DNA of 64,000 nucleotides from CBDCNP01 sp965222425 (lineage in GTDB: Bacteria > Acidobacteriota > Vicinamibacteria > Marinacidobacterales > DATDRI01): positions 1 to 64,000 of the forward strand of contig CBDCTW010000021.1 in NCBI GenBank assembly GCA_965222425.1, given 5' to 3'. Below the pieces are notes generated by a model. That model saw only the letters and a program-made list of their open reading frames with translations, had not been told where the DNA came from and made no database searches. The translations under genes were made by a program, and so were the position numbers. Shown piece by piece: positions 49,915-59,183 of this stretch; positions within the stretch are counted from its first letter, which is position 1, and each line of letters starts with the position of its first letter.

Positions 49915-50688
49915 TCATGCCTTTATGGTCTTTTTCTCGCTCTTCAGGGTGCGCCGGAACCGATAGGATTCGGTGCCGGTTTCGAGTATGTGCGCCTGGT
50001 CCGTGACTCGGTCGAGCAGTGCCTTGCACAGGCGGACGTTCGTGAACACCTGGGTCCACTCCGAGAAGGGCAGGTTGGTGGTGATCACGAGCGCCGCCCT
50101 TTCGCATCGTTCCGAAACCACTTGGAACAGAAGCTCGGCGCCGACATCGGCGAGTGGGACGTAGCCGAGCTCGTCGATGCACAACAACTCGTAGCGGGCG
50201 TAGCGACGGATCACTCGCGAGAGTTCGTGCTCCTCCCTAGCTTCAACGAGTTCGTTGACGAGTCTCGAGGCCGTCGTGAAGCGAACGCGGCGACGTTGCT
50301 GGCACGCCGCTACACACAATGCCGTGGCCAGATGAGTCTTGCCTGTGCCGGCATCGCCGAGAAACAGAACCGGCCGTGCATGGTCGATGTAGTCGCCTTC
50401 GGCCAGTTCTCGTATCCGACGGGCGGAGACCTTCGGCGATTGCGAGAAGTCGAACTCCTCGAGCGTCTTCGCTCTCGGTAGTTGTGCTTCCTTCAGTCGT
50501 CTTTGAACCGCGCGGTGTTCACGCTCCTCGACTTCGGCGCTGAGCAGCACGTCGAGGTAGCGGACATAGCTGTGCTCGTCGCGCTGCGCTTGTTCGGCAA
50601 TCTTCTGGAACTGCGTTGCCACGCTCGGCATGCGAAGCGTCTTGCAATGCTGACGGATGCTCTGGAGCTCGATGCTCTTCGCGTTCAC
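49915..50688 (-). CDS. istB: IS21 helper ATPase IstB
   Basis: 257 residues. Walker A is VLFLGDAGTGKTHLATAL, Walker B ELLCIDELGYVPL, followed by ALVITTNLPFSEW and ALLDRVTDQAHILE. It is an AAA+ ATPase that assembles on DNA and directs IstA to targets. Its start overlaps the stop of istA by four bases (ATGA-type), as usual. Confidence 0.95.
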   Translation of the reverse strand: MNAKSIELQSIRQHCKTLRMPSVATQFQKIAEQAQRDEHSYVRYLDVLLSAEVEEREHRAVQRRLKEAQLPRAKTLEEFDFSQSPKVSARRIRELAEGDYIDHARPVLFLGDAGTGKTHLATALCVAACQQRRRVRFTTASRLVNELVEAREEHELSRVIRRYARYELLCIDELGYVPLADVGAELLFQVVSERCERAALVITTNLPFSEWTQVFTNVRLCKALLDRVTDQAHILETGTESYRFRRTLKSEKKTIKA

Positions 50689-52226
50689 GAGTTCACCTCG
50701 CCGATCAGCGCGTTGTAATGGCCAACACCTGGCAAGGAACGTTCGTACTTCGTGAGCTCTCCGAGCTCCACATCGCCAAGAGCCTGCGCCTGCTCACGTC
50801 GAAGAACTGATGATTCGACGAGGTGACGGATCGCCTCAGCATCCGTACAGCCGAGTTCGAGCGCTTGACTCACCGCCTCACGCAGCTTGTCGTAGCCGTG
50901 CTCGCGGCCGAGCTGCACGAGCTCGACCATCTGGCGGGTTCCTTCGAGCTTCCCGTGACGTCGATTCAGCTTGGACCACAACTCGTCGTAGCTCGTGGGC
51001 CACCGACCTTTCTCCCGCCATTGAGCGAGCGGCGTCGAGCCGGCCAACGCTCCAGGCTTCCTGACCAGAACATCCAAGTAGTGCTCGAGTTCATAAATCG
51101 ACTGGCTGCGGCCGTAGCAGCGCTCGTGGCGTGCCACGACGTGGCCCTCGTGCCAGATCTCAACTTCCAACGGCAGTAGCTTGGCCACAACTCGCCGGTC
51201 CCGTTTCAACGGAGTCGAGTACCAGTTCGTGCCGACTCGAACGCAGCCTTTCTTGTTCACCTTTGCAAATCGTCGCTCCTCGATATCGAACCCCTCGACG
51301 GTCAATGGCAACAGATGCTCCCGTTCAAGCTCCATCGCTGTTCCGACAGCATGCTCCTTGCCGCTAATGTGGCGCGTCGCATCCTTGAGACAGCACGAGA
51401 GCAGATACTCGTTCAGCTCATCCCAGTTCGAAAACTCCGGTACCGGCGTCAGATAGTTGCGCCGGAAGTAGCCGACTTCGCTTTCCACCCCGCCCTTCTC
51501 GTTGCCTCGACTCGGATTACAAAACTCCGAGTCGAATCCCCAATGGGAGCGAAACGCCACGAATCGCTCCGTCTGCTCTCGTTGATAACCACGCAGAATC
51601 TTAGTGACCGCGAGTGACAGGTTGTCGTAGCGCATGCGGCGGAACACGCCACCAAAGAACTCGAACGCATGCTCCTGCGCTTCGAAAAATGCTTGTTGCG
51701 TCGGACGCGGATAGCCGCGATGCAACGCGCCTCCTCCCGCCATGCTTCGGACTACGAGCGTGTGGACCTTCTCGAGCTCACCTCCGATCCGCGCGTACGC
51801 CTCGTACCAGTCCACTTGCCCTTCATCGCCCCACGCGTAGCTCTGCGGAACAAAAATCTCTGTGTCCTTCAGGCCGAGCTCGCTCTTCCGACGAGCGACG
51901 TAGCGACGTACCGTTGATTCGCCAATCTCATGCTCCGGATGCTCGGCGCGCAACCGGGACCAGATACGACGAGCCGTATGGCGTTGCTTCCGAGGCGCTC
52001 GCTTGTCCTCCTTCAGGACCGCGTCGATGAACTCGCGTACTTCCTCAAGCTTCGGACTCGCACGCTCCGCGACTTTACGCTCCGGCGGTACCGCGCTCTC
52101 CAGCGCCTGACGCACCATCCGACGGTGTACTCCGAACTCCTTCGCCACTCCCTTTATCGTTCCTACTCCGTGCTCGTACTCGCCACGGATCTGCTCGAAC
52201 AATCGCACTTTCGCACCCCTTTTCAA
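50685..52226 (-). CDS. istA: IS21 transposase IstA
   Basis: 513 residues. An N-terminal helix-turn-helix (GTIKGVAKEFGVHRRMVRQA) and a second DNA-binding domain precede the rve core: Asp in GQVDWYEAYARIGGE, Asp in MRYDNLSLAVTKI, Glu in GNEKGGVESEVGYFRR. KLNRRHGKLEGTRQMVELVQ is the usual C-terminal region. Intact and presumably active. Confidence 0.95.
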   Translation of the reverse strand: MKRGAKVRLFEQIRGEYEHGVGTIKGVAKEFGVHRRMVRQALESAVPPERKVAERASPKLEEVREFIDAVLKEDKRAPRKQRHTARRIWSRLRAEHPEHEIGESTVRRYVARRKSELGLKDTEIFVPQSYAWGDEGQVDWYEAYARIGGELEKVHTLVVRSMAGGGALHRGYPRPTQQAFFEAQEHAFEFFGGVFRRMRYDNLSLAVTKILRGYQREQTERFVAFRSHWGFDSEFCNPSRGNEKGGVESEVGYFRRNYLTPVPEFSNWDELNEYLLSCCLKDATRHISGKEHAVGTAMELEREHLLPLTVEGFDIEERRFAKVNKKGCVRVGTNWYSTPLKRDRRVVAKLLPLEVEIWHEGHVVARHERCYGRSQSIYELEHYLDVLVRKPGALAGSTPLAQWREKGRWPTSYDELWSKLNRRHGKLEGTRQMVELVQLGREHGYDKLREAVSQALELGCTDAEAIRHLVESSVLRREQAQALGDVELGELTKYERSLPGVGHYNALIGEVNS

Positions 52227-53663
52227 CCGACCCTCCTCTCCGGGTTCTTCCCCGGCTCAGGGTATCGGTCTCGATGGGGTGGGCCAAATCAAATGAGCGA
52301 AATGGGCCAATTCAGACTAGCGAACACAGTCGGTCAGATACTGCTACCGATGATAGCTGGGATCGCGGCCACGAAGGCGGATCTGACGGAATGGGTGTAC
52401 GAGCAAGGACTGACAGCTCTGCACCTACTGCTCAGAGAGGACGCCGAGGAGATCGCGGGGCTCAAGGGCAAGCACGAGAAGGAGCGAACTCATAACCACT
52501 GGGGGAGCACGAACGGAGAGCTGAGCTTCGGTGGTCGTCGCATCCAAGTGTCGCGACCTCGAGTTCGCTCGAAGTCGGGCGCGGAGGCGTCGCTTCCACA
52601 CTTCGAAGCCTTCCGCGAAGAAGACCCGCTTCCAGAGCGAGTGTTGAATCAGATCTTGGTGGGCGTATCGACCCGAAATTACGAATCGAGTCTGGACAAA
52701 CCCGCGGCCAAGTTGAAGTCTCGTGGCACGAGTAAGAGTGCCGCCAGCCGTCACCTCGTGAGCCAGACGACTAAGAAGCTCGAGGAATACCTGTCTCGGC
52801 GGCTAGAGGAGTTCGAGCTTGCGGCACTGATGCTGGATGGCCTTGAGGTGGCCGGACAGACCGTCGTCGTAACTCTAGGTATCACAATAGATGGAACGAA
52901 GGTGCCCCTGGGTATATGGCTGGGCTCGACGGAGAACTCTCGGGTGTGCACCGCGATGTTGCAGGACCTTTCGAGCGGGGCTTGCGCGTCGATGAGTCGA
53001 TTCTCTGCGTAGTGGACGGAGGCAAAGGCATCCGCAAGGCACTCGTCGACGTTTTGGGGGACCTCGCGGTCATCCAAAGGTGCCAGATCCATAAACTCCG
53101 AAATCTTCGCTCGTACCTTCCCAAGTCTCGTCACGCCTACGTGCTCCAGACGATGAAGGAAGCCTACAAGTGCAAGAGTGCCGACAAGGCGCGCAAGCGA
53201 CTTCAGGCATTGGTGTCGTGGCTCGAGCGAAACGGCTACGACGAAGCTGCCGGAAGCCTTCGTGAAGGGATGGAAGAAACACTCACGGTCGTGAAGCTCG
53301 CGCCGCCCGCCTTACTTCGCCAGTCTCTTGCCACGACGAACGCCATTGAGAATCTCAACGGAACCATTCGCAGAGTATCGAGAAACGTCAAGCGTTGGAA
53401 GAGTCCTTCCATGGTTCGCCGATGGACCGCTCTTGGCGTCGTCACCGCGCAGAAAAAGTTCCGGCGTATCAAAGGCTATCGCCATATGGGCGCTCTCGTT
53501 CACGCGCTTAGAAGCAAACAGAAATCTCTTGACAGCGATGAGTTTGCTGCCTAAGAGTATTCACAGGTGCCGCCGCTACCCGACCAAATTCAACAGCGGC
53601 CGGGACATCCCCACTTAAGACTACTATAGTGCGAGCAACCGGAAGTAGTTTTCACCCAGGGCG

Positions 53664-54055
53664 ATGTTCCGGACTGGGTTTTACCCGGCCGTTAACGCGG
53701 GCAGTTCGCAGCAGCGCCAGCGCGTAGACAATCCCGATGGCCGGAACCACCGAAAATGCCAGCGCAAGCTCCCAATCTCCTCGCACTCTTCCCGCGGCAA
53801 TCATCTGCGCAACCCACAGGTCGGCGAGCACGTTCGCTGTCAGAAGCGCATCATGGCGAGGATCGTCGTCGTGGCGAGGCGGGGCCGCAGCACGAGCAGA
53901 AGTAATCCCGCGGCGCCAAGAGGGTGAAGAAGGATCACTAGTAGCCGTTGCCAGACGTCTCCACCGTTAGCGAATGCTCCAACTAGGGCCGTGAATCCTG
54001 CGAAGATCGCTTGAATTACAGCGAGAACCGTCACCGAAATCCGGAAGCTGGTCAT
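53664..54055 (-). pseudogene. Small four-helix membrane protein, frameshifted
   Basis: From ATG 54055 the frame gives SFRISVTVLAVIQAIFAGFT and LLVILLHPLGAAGLLLLVLR, up to TTTILAMM. A one-base slip near 53850 moves the continuation, LTANVLADLWVAQMIAAGR and LALAFSVVPAIGIVYALALL, into another frame ending near 53664. The joined product of about 130 residues would have four membrane helices. I do not recognise the family. Confidence 0.6.
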
Positions 54056-55039
54056 GGGGACATGATATATCCCTGCTGGGGATTTGCCTAATTGCCGGCC
54101 AAAACAGTTGGCGGCTTCGAACACGTAGGGGACGAGCCGCAACGTGGTAGTCGTTGCGGTTTTACCGCGGCACACGGGCTGTGCGCCGGGGAAGAACTGC
54201 AGGAGGTCAGTGCGGAGTTGAGGCCAAATCCGAGACAAGTAAGAAAATCAAGGAGGCTCAGTCCCACCTGGACCAAGAACGTGCTAGGCCCGCTACGCCA
54301 CGGTAGCCCCGGCCTCGATTCTGGCCTCTCGGGTGGCCTCTTTTCCGCTGCCGCACGGCCCGCTCAACGCCTGCACCCCTATTGGGCGCAAACTTGGCAC
54401 TCGAAAATCGAGATTAGAGACGAATACCGAAAATGAGGCCCGTTCGGCCCTTCTAGCGCGTCTCTGGTGACACCTAATCCTGCGAAACCCCGCCAACCGC
54501 GCGGAAAATCTCACCCGTCTCTGCAGTGCCACAATTGGCCGGACTAAGTGGCGGATGGTGCAGTTCGGAGCTATTCGGTCTCGGCAAAAGGTATTTCTTC
54601 AGTTTCTTCAGTCTTCCCCCCCTTTTTCGCCGCGCGGGTAGTGCGCCAATGTAGCGAATACTCAGAGAAGCCCCGGTGCCCACATCGTTCTATCTGCTTC
54701 CTCTACAGTGATTTAACGGACGCCGTCACGTGCTGGCCCACGCACACCTCATCGACGGGTGGTCGTTCGAGTCGGAATTCAAATCGGCTTCAATCCACTT
54801 CTCTAGACAGCAATCTCAACCTCCTTGACGCCTGAGAGACGGCCTTGTCGTAAACCCTCCGGCGGCGGCTCTGACCGCAAATCATTGTTGTAAAATGTAC
54901 TTACGACTCATCGGCGGATGTTTCCTCGACGGGAACACCTTTCCAGCTATCGCAGTGGGCAGGCGCAAGTGAGGGTGAGTGGAGCTATTCGGTTCTTGGC
55001 TGGAAACTATCAGAAACAGAGCAAAACAGGCCATCAACG
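54056..55039. other. Region without a recognisable gene
   Basis: Nearly 1 kb between two pseudogenes. Several 60-95 codon frames exist on both strands, but none has a convincing start, membrane pattern or family match, and they overlap each other. A short shared string (GAGCTATTCGGT, at about 54569 and 54983) hints at a small duplication. This is probably eroded mobile or accessory DNA. Confidence 0.4.
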
Positions 55040-55540
55040 GGCAATTTGGGGTCACAAGGGGCTGACGAAAGTGCTGGAGAAGTGGCCGGGGTGCCGGTTG
55101 CAGCGATGTACCGAGCACAAGCGCGCCAACTTGCTCCAACATTGCCCGGCGCACGCACGCCGTGAGCTCCGGCGTGACTACAACCGGGTCGTCTACGCCA
55201 AGAACGGGATCGATGCTCGCAAAGCCTATGACGAACTCGTCGCCAAGTGGACGCCTCTCGCGCCGGCCGTCGTCCGAAGCCTAGAGGAGGCGGTAATCAG
55301 CTGCTGACCTTCTACGAATTCCCTCGTGCCATGTGGAAATCGATTCGAACGACCAATGCTCTGGAGAATCTCAACCGCGAGCTTCGACGCCGGACGAAAA
55401 CCCAAGCGTCGTTCTCCAGCGAGGAGTCCGCGGTCGCTTTGCTGTTTGGGCTTATCGCCTCTGGCCAGATTCAACTACGACGCATCGACGGCTACCAACG
55501 TCTGAGCGAGGTTCTCGAACACGCGGAGGTCACCGCCTGA
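55040..55540 (+). pseudogene. IS256-family transposase, C-terminal fragment with frameshift
   Basis: The frame to about 55300 reads GLTKVLEKWPGCRLQRCTEH and ELRRDYNRVVYAKNGIDARK. It continues in another frame as LLTFYEFPRAMWKSIRTTNA, LENLNRELRRRTKTQASFSS and IDGYQRLSEVLEHAE. The catalytic Glu region (TTNALENLN) is present; the first two Asp and the N-terminal half are missing. It is distinct in sequence from the other IS256 copies here, so a third family member. Confidence 0.8.
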
Positions 55541-55752
55541 TATGATACTCTGATGACGGAGTAGAGGGTGCCGTTCTTTTTCCACGGACCTCGGGACACA
55601 TCCAGCGAATCTCGTACCTGCTATTATCCAGCGAAGCCCGGCCGCATCGTACGCGGACGGGGATGGGGCAGGGCTACGTTTTAGTGTCTCACTCGGGGAC
55701 TCATCTGTTTCATCGGATAGAGGCGACACAGTCGAAAGCACGGAGGCAAATC

Positions 55753-56007
55753 GTGAGCGACATGACACCGGAAAAAATGAAGAAAGAACTGGAGCGTTTG
55801 CAAGCTGAGAATGAAACGCTCAAGAAGCGCAGTGAAAAAGAGCTCTCCCTCAAAGTCAGCCAGAAGGGCGGCGTCTCCGTCTACGGACTGGGCCGTTTCC
55901 CGGTGACCTTATACAAGGAGCAGTGGGAGAAACTGCTCGAGATGACAGATGACATCCGCGCCTTCATTCAAGAAAACAAAGCCCAGCTCAAGACCAAGGA
56001 TTCGTAA
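55753..56007 (+). CDS. Small coiled-coil protein of unknown function
   Basis: 84 residues from GTG 55753 (or 81 from ATG 55762). A charged coiled coil (MKKELERLQAENETLKKRSE) leads into a conserved-looking core, KGGVSVYGLGRFPVTLYKEQ and WEKLLEMTDDIRAFIQE. I believe short proteins with this GxSVYGxGRFPVTLY motif occur in cyanobacteria and other phyla without an assigned role. Composition is more A+T-rich and lysine-rich than the neighbouring DNA, suggesting acquired DNA. No partner gene is adjacent. Confidence 0.6.
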   Translation: MSDMTPEKMKKELERLQAENETLKKRSEKELSLKVSQKGGVSVYGLGRFPVTLYKEQWEKLLEMTDDIRAFIQENKAQLKTKDS

Positions 56008-56203
56008 CTCGTTTTCTCGCTGTAAGCCTCCCAGCTACGTCTACCAGCCGCCCCATTCCTCTCCTCTAGACGTCTACACGGGACATCGCACCTTCCCGTG
56101 GGGACTTCCGACGCATTCTTCCGCTTCGAGCAAAGCGTTCCCCAACCCTTGCTGGTTGCGCTCTCCATGATAATAGAGAGAAACCAAAGTTGGTAGGCGG
56201 ACT

Positions 56204-56236
56204 GATGCGGACGGGCTAAATTGGTCCGTCCGCATC
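56204..56236. repeat. Perfect 10-bp stem-loop
   Basis: GATGCGGACG pairs with CGTCCGCATC around a 13-base loop. It sits at the left edge of an integrase fragment and has no T-run. It may be the folded end of a small element. Confidence 0.5.
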
Positions 56237-56405
56237 TCGTCGGAAATCGAGGAGTTGGTCGTGCGCATGGCCAAGTTGGGCCCGTTTTGGGGCTACGACC
56301 GAATCCAAGGAGCTATGGCCAACCTGGGCCACAAGATTGCGCCGAACACGGTGAAGCGGCTCTTGAAGGAGCACGGTATCGAACCGGCACCGCTTCGCCG
56401 GCTTC
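56228..56405 (+). pseudogene. rve-type integrase fragment (middle segment)
   Basis: Reads SSEIEELVVRMAKLGPFWGY, then RIQGAMANLGHKIAPNTVKR and LLKEHGIEPAPLRR. This is the standard segment before the catalytic core of integrases of the same kind as the N-terminal piece at 47234. No start, no catalytic Asp or Glu. Sequence after about 56405 no longer matches. Confidence 0.7.
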
Positions 56406-56521
56406 CAGCCTTCCGAGTCGTTAGTACCCAGCAAGCAGCGAGGCGCGGGGAACAGCGGCTCCTCATCTCGTAGCAAAAACGGTCCACAGAAGCGCAACAC
56501 GCCGAGATCAGGGCCATCTCC

Positions 56522-56641
56522 GGTACTGTCAAATTGAGGCATTCAGGGCCAATCCGACCCCAAGATGTTGGCAACGCGGTGCGCTCAAGCCCCATTATCT
56601 AGCGACCCACTCCGAGCTTGAGACCTCAATTTGACAGTGCC
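56522..56641. repeat. 120-bp segment with 18-bp terminal inverted repeats
   Basis: GGTACTGTCAAATTGAGG at 56522-56539 and its inverse (one mismatch) at 56624-56641 bound 84 bp of non-coding DNA. No duplication of the flanks is visible. It resembles a miniature inverted-repeat element or the joined ends of a deleted IS. Confidence 0.6.
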
Positions 56642-56850
56642 GTTCAATACCTACCCGGACGAGAACATCATCGCGTTGCGCACCGGAGAATTCTACAGCG
56701 GGTACACGCCGTGGACCTCCTCGTCAAACCAGACCGTCAAATCGCCCCGGCGGCGCAGGCCTTCGTTGTATTCCGCCCAGTTGCGAACGTGGTACTTCTT
56801 TGAACCGCCCCGGGTTTCCCGGAGACTCCAACTCTTGAGAGGATGGAGTC

Positions 56851-57171
56851 ATGACAAGACGAAGCAGGTATTCACCGGAGGTAAAAGAGCGCGCAGTGCG
56901 GATGGTTTTCGACCAGCAGGCTCAGCACGAATCTCAGTGGTCAGCGATCTCATCGATTGCGTCGAAGATTGACTGTACGCGGGAAACGCTACGCACGTGG
57001 GTGCGGCGAGCAGAGTGTGATGCTGGGAAACGAGCGGGACTGACGACGGACGAGCGTCAGCGGCTGAAGGAGCTTGAGCGAGAGAACCGTGAGCTCAAGC
57101 GGGCGAACGAGATCCTTCGCAAGGCGTCGGCGTTTTTCGCCCAGGCGGAGCTCGACCGCCGACCGAGGTGA
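56851..57171 (+). CDS. IS3 OrfA (helix-turn-helix subunit)
   Basis: 106 residues. TRRSRYSPEVKERAVRMVFD and DCTRETLRTWVRRAE form the DNA-binding domain; a leucine-zipper-like coiled coil follows (LKELERENRELKRANEILRK). The stop overlaps the OrfB start as GTGA, so the two proteins can be made separately or by frameshifting. Confidence 0.92.
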   Translation: MTRRSRYSPEVKERAVRMVFDQQAQHESQWSAISSIASKIDCTRETLRTWVRRAECDAGKRAGLTTDERQRLKELERENRELKRANEILRKASAFFAQAELDRRPR

Positions 57172-58085
57172 ATGTGTTGTTCGTGGACGCGAACCGTGAG
57201 AGTTACGGGGTCGAGCCGATCTGCCGGATGCTTCCGATCGCCCCGTCGACCTATTACGAGCAGAAAGCGCGAGAGAAGGACCCAAGCCGCCAGCCAGCGA
57301 GAGCGAAGCGCGACGTCCAACTCCGCGGCGAGATTCGTCGTGTACGGCAAGAGAACTTTGACGTGTATGGCGTGCGCAAGGTCTGGCGTCAGCTGTGCCG
57401 TGAGGGCCGCGACGTGGCTCGATGCACGGTGGCCCGTCTGATGCGTGAAATGGGCCTCCAGGGGGCGGTCCGTGGACGTCGATTCAAGACGACGAAGCCG
57501 GATTCGAGCGGCGCTCGCCCGATGGACCTCGTGGAGCGCGACTTCAACGCCACACGCCCGAACGAGCTCTGGGTCTCGGACCTGACCTACATCGCCACGT
57601 GGCGCGGCTTCGTGTACGTCGCCTTCGTCATCGACGTCTTCGCTCGACTCATCGTCGGTTGGCGAGCGACGACATCGTTGACTGCCGGCATCGCTCTCGA
57701 TGCGTTGGAGCAGGCGCTGCACGAGCGCCGACTAGACCCAGAAGATCCATTGGTGCATCACAGCGACCGCGGCGTGCAGTACGTCTCGATCCGTTACACC
57801 GAGCGGCTCGCCGAGGCGGGTATTGAGCCGTCCGTCGGCAGCCGAGGCGACTCTTACGATAACGCTTTGGCTGAATCCATCATCGGCCTCTACAAGACCG
57901 AGGTGATCCGTCGACGTGGGCCCTGGCGTGGTCCTGAGGACGTCGAGTTCGCCACCCTCGAGTGGGTGCATTGGTACAACACACAACGACTCTTGGAGCC
58001 GATCGGAAATGTCGCCCCCGTCGAGTACGAGATGAACTACTATCGGTCGCAGGAAGGCTCGCTAGAGATGGCGAGACTCAACTAA
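57168..58085 (+). CDS. IS3 OrfB transposase
   Basis: 305 residues. HTH_21-type segment VYGVRKVWRQLCREGRDVA, then the rve core with Asp in LWVSDLTYIATWRG, Asp in VHHSDRGVQYVSI and Glu in YDNALAESIIGLYKTE; EWVHWYNTQRLLEPIGNVAP is the C-terminal motif. The triad is complete and the frame intact. Confidence 0.95.
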   Translation: MNVLFVDANRESYGVEPICRMLPIAPSTYYEQKAREKDPSRQPARAKRDVQLRGEIRRVRQENFDVYGVRKVWRQLCREGRDVARCTVARLMREMGLQGAVRGRRFKTTKPDSSGARPMDLVERDFNATRPNELWVSDLTYIATWRGFVYVAFVIDVFARLIVGWRATTSLTAGIALDALEQALHERRLDPEDPLVHHSDRGVQYVSIRYTERLAEAGIEPSVGSRGDSYDNALAESIIGLYKTEVIRRRGPWRGPEDVEFATLEWVHWYNTQRLLEPIGNVAPVEYEMNYYRSQEGSLEMARLN

Positions 58086-58292
58086 AACAGTCTCCGGAAA
58101 ACCCGGGGCGGTTCATCTTCTGTTTCGCGTGTTTGTACCGGCTGCGCTTGGGATACTTCATGGTCAAACATACCCCGGCCACCACCACAGGCAGATTTCG
58201 CTCTCAGCCAAGAGCAGTGCAACAACGCCTCGGGAGCTACGAGACCTGTCCTGGGGCCACTCGTGGAGGGCAGGCGGTATTGTCGCACCCTT

Positions 58293-59138
58293 CTACTTTT
58301 TCTTGCGCGTCCCGGCGCGAGCCGTCGGCTTCCTGAACGGGGTAGAACGCCTACCTGGTTTCCTTCCGGTCTGCCCAGCGCGCCGACTCTTCTTGGCAAG
58401 CGGCGCAAGATCGTCATCAGAGACCCCACCCATGTCGATGTCGACACCGAAGACCGATGACAGCCTGTCGGATTTGAGCACCCTGCCACTCCGGGACTTG
58501 TCTCCAGTCGGTGGCTGGTCGACGGCGGCCTCCACCATCTCGGCTGGGTCGACACCTCGCAAGGTGAACAGCAGCTCCGGCTCGTGGTCGAGGCGTGCGC
58601 CTACGCCGTAGAGCGTCGCCGCCACGTGCTTGCACATGGTCGCCCAGTCGGGGCACGAGCAACTCAGCGAGATCTCCCGAGGGGCAGGAAACAATCCCTC
58701 TCCCTTGCAGGTCACGATCTCCATCACGCCCGTGGAGACGGAGCCCTGCAGCAGCTCGACCAGCGAGTCGATTTTGCCTGCACATTGGCCCTTGATGTCG
58801 GCCCAGCGCTTCTTCGCCAGGCTTTTGATCTGGGTGTCCACCTCATAGATGTCGGAGCCGCTGACGAGAGATCGCACACGCCCCGCCTCGATCTGAAGAT
58901 CGATCACCGAACCGTTGTGCACGTAGGTTCGGCCGCGAGGCAGGCGGTTCGAGTAGTCGCTGTACGACTCGAGGTTCTTGCACCAAGCATCACCCCAGAA
59001 GGTGGTTGCGATCTTGCGGCCCACGATCTCGATCGGTGAGATCTCGCGTCCGGCTTTTTTCATCTTAGCGACCCTCTTCGCGGCATGACGGCGGCGCGCT
59101 GCCACGGAGACGTAAGGGTGCCACGAGTACCAGCCCAT
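58293..59138 (-). CDS. SWIM zinc-finger protein
   Basis: 281 residues. An N-terminal conserved block (FWGDAWCKNLESYSDYSNRL, RGRTYVHNGSVIDLQIEAG) precedes the SWIM motif CxC...CxH (C160, C162, C169, H171: SCSCPDWATMCKHVAA). A basic tail (KKSRRAGQTGRKPGRR) ends the protein. SWIM domains bind nucleic acid or protein. It starts 45 bases after the SNF2 helicase stop on the same strand, a pairing seen in many bacteria; the two probably act together on DNA or ribonucleoprotein. Confidence 0.9.
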   Translation of the reverse strand: MGWYSWHPYVSVAARRRHAAKRVAKMKKAGREISPIEIVGRKIATTFWGDAWCKNLESYSDYSNRLPRGRTYVHNGSVIDLQIEAGRVRSLVSGSDIYEVDTQIKSLAKKRWADIKGQCAGKIDSLVELLQGSVSTGVMEIVTCKGEGLFPAPREISLSCSCPDWATMCKHVAATLYGVGARLDHEPELLFTLRGVDPAEMVEAAVDQPPTGDKSRSGRVLKSDRLSSVFGVDIDMGGVSDDDLAPLAKKSRRAGQTGRKPGRRSTPFRKPTARAGTRKKK

Positions 59139-59183
59139 GAGCTCACCTCACGCTTTCTTGTGACGAGCGCGTTCGTGCATCTT

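Larger units (their letters stand above)
49765..52328 (-). mobile_element. IS21-family element with 5-bp target duplication
   Basis: 2564 bp. The ends start TGTGTT on both sides, and inner repeats align base for base (GGCCCA, GCTCAT, ATTTGGCCCACC). GTCGG flanks the element at 49760-49764 and 52329-52333. Removing the element and one duplication restores an IS256 transposase frame. The istA and istB genes are both intact. Confidence 0.95.
49691..53554 (+). pseudogene. IS256-family transposase, interrupted by IS21 and frameshifted
   Basis: The first 24 codons (PRKSKKPIRKQTHSPTGKVV then GQV) lie left of the IS21 element, and the rest resumes at 52334 as GQILLPMIAGIAATKADLTE once one GTCGG copy is removed; the frame matches exactly. 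A further one-base loss near 52970 (LQD-L to FERGLRVDESILCVVDGG) breaks the gene again. All three catalytic regions (ALMLDGLEVAGQ, CVVDGGKGIRKA, TTNAIENLNG) are still readable. Confidence 0.9.
49586..53612 (+). mobile_element. Second IS256-family element, split by an IS21 element
   Basis: The ends are inverted repeats (GGGGATGTCCCG at each end, then TGTTGAATTTGG and GGTAGCGGCGGC with small gaps). The flanks ACTGAAGA (49578-49585) and ACTTAAGA (53613-53620) look like an 8-bp duplication with one change. Excluding the nested IS21 element the length is about 1463 bp, normal for the family. The transposase gene is also frameshifted. Confidence 0.88.
56801..58115 (+). mobile_element. IS3-family element with 4-bp target duplication
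   Basis: 1315 bp. The terminal repeats read TGAACCGCCCCGGGTTT-C-CCGGAGACT from each side with one or two differences. TCTT flanks the element at 56797-56800 and 58116-58119. Removal restores an IS5 transposase reading frame. Parts of further copies lie at 204-513 and 62296-62442. Confidence 0.95.
56693..58161 (-). pseudogene. IS5-family transposase N-terminus, interrupted by IS3
   Basis: Reading from ATG 58161, 15 codons (KYPKRSRYKHAKQK) lead to the IS3 element; removing it and one TCTT copy gives the direct continuation KYHVRNWAEYNEGLRRRGDL and TVWFDEEV, the usual IS5 N-terminus, and a premature stop at 56693. The rest of the transposase is missing. Confidence 0.85.
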
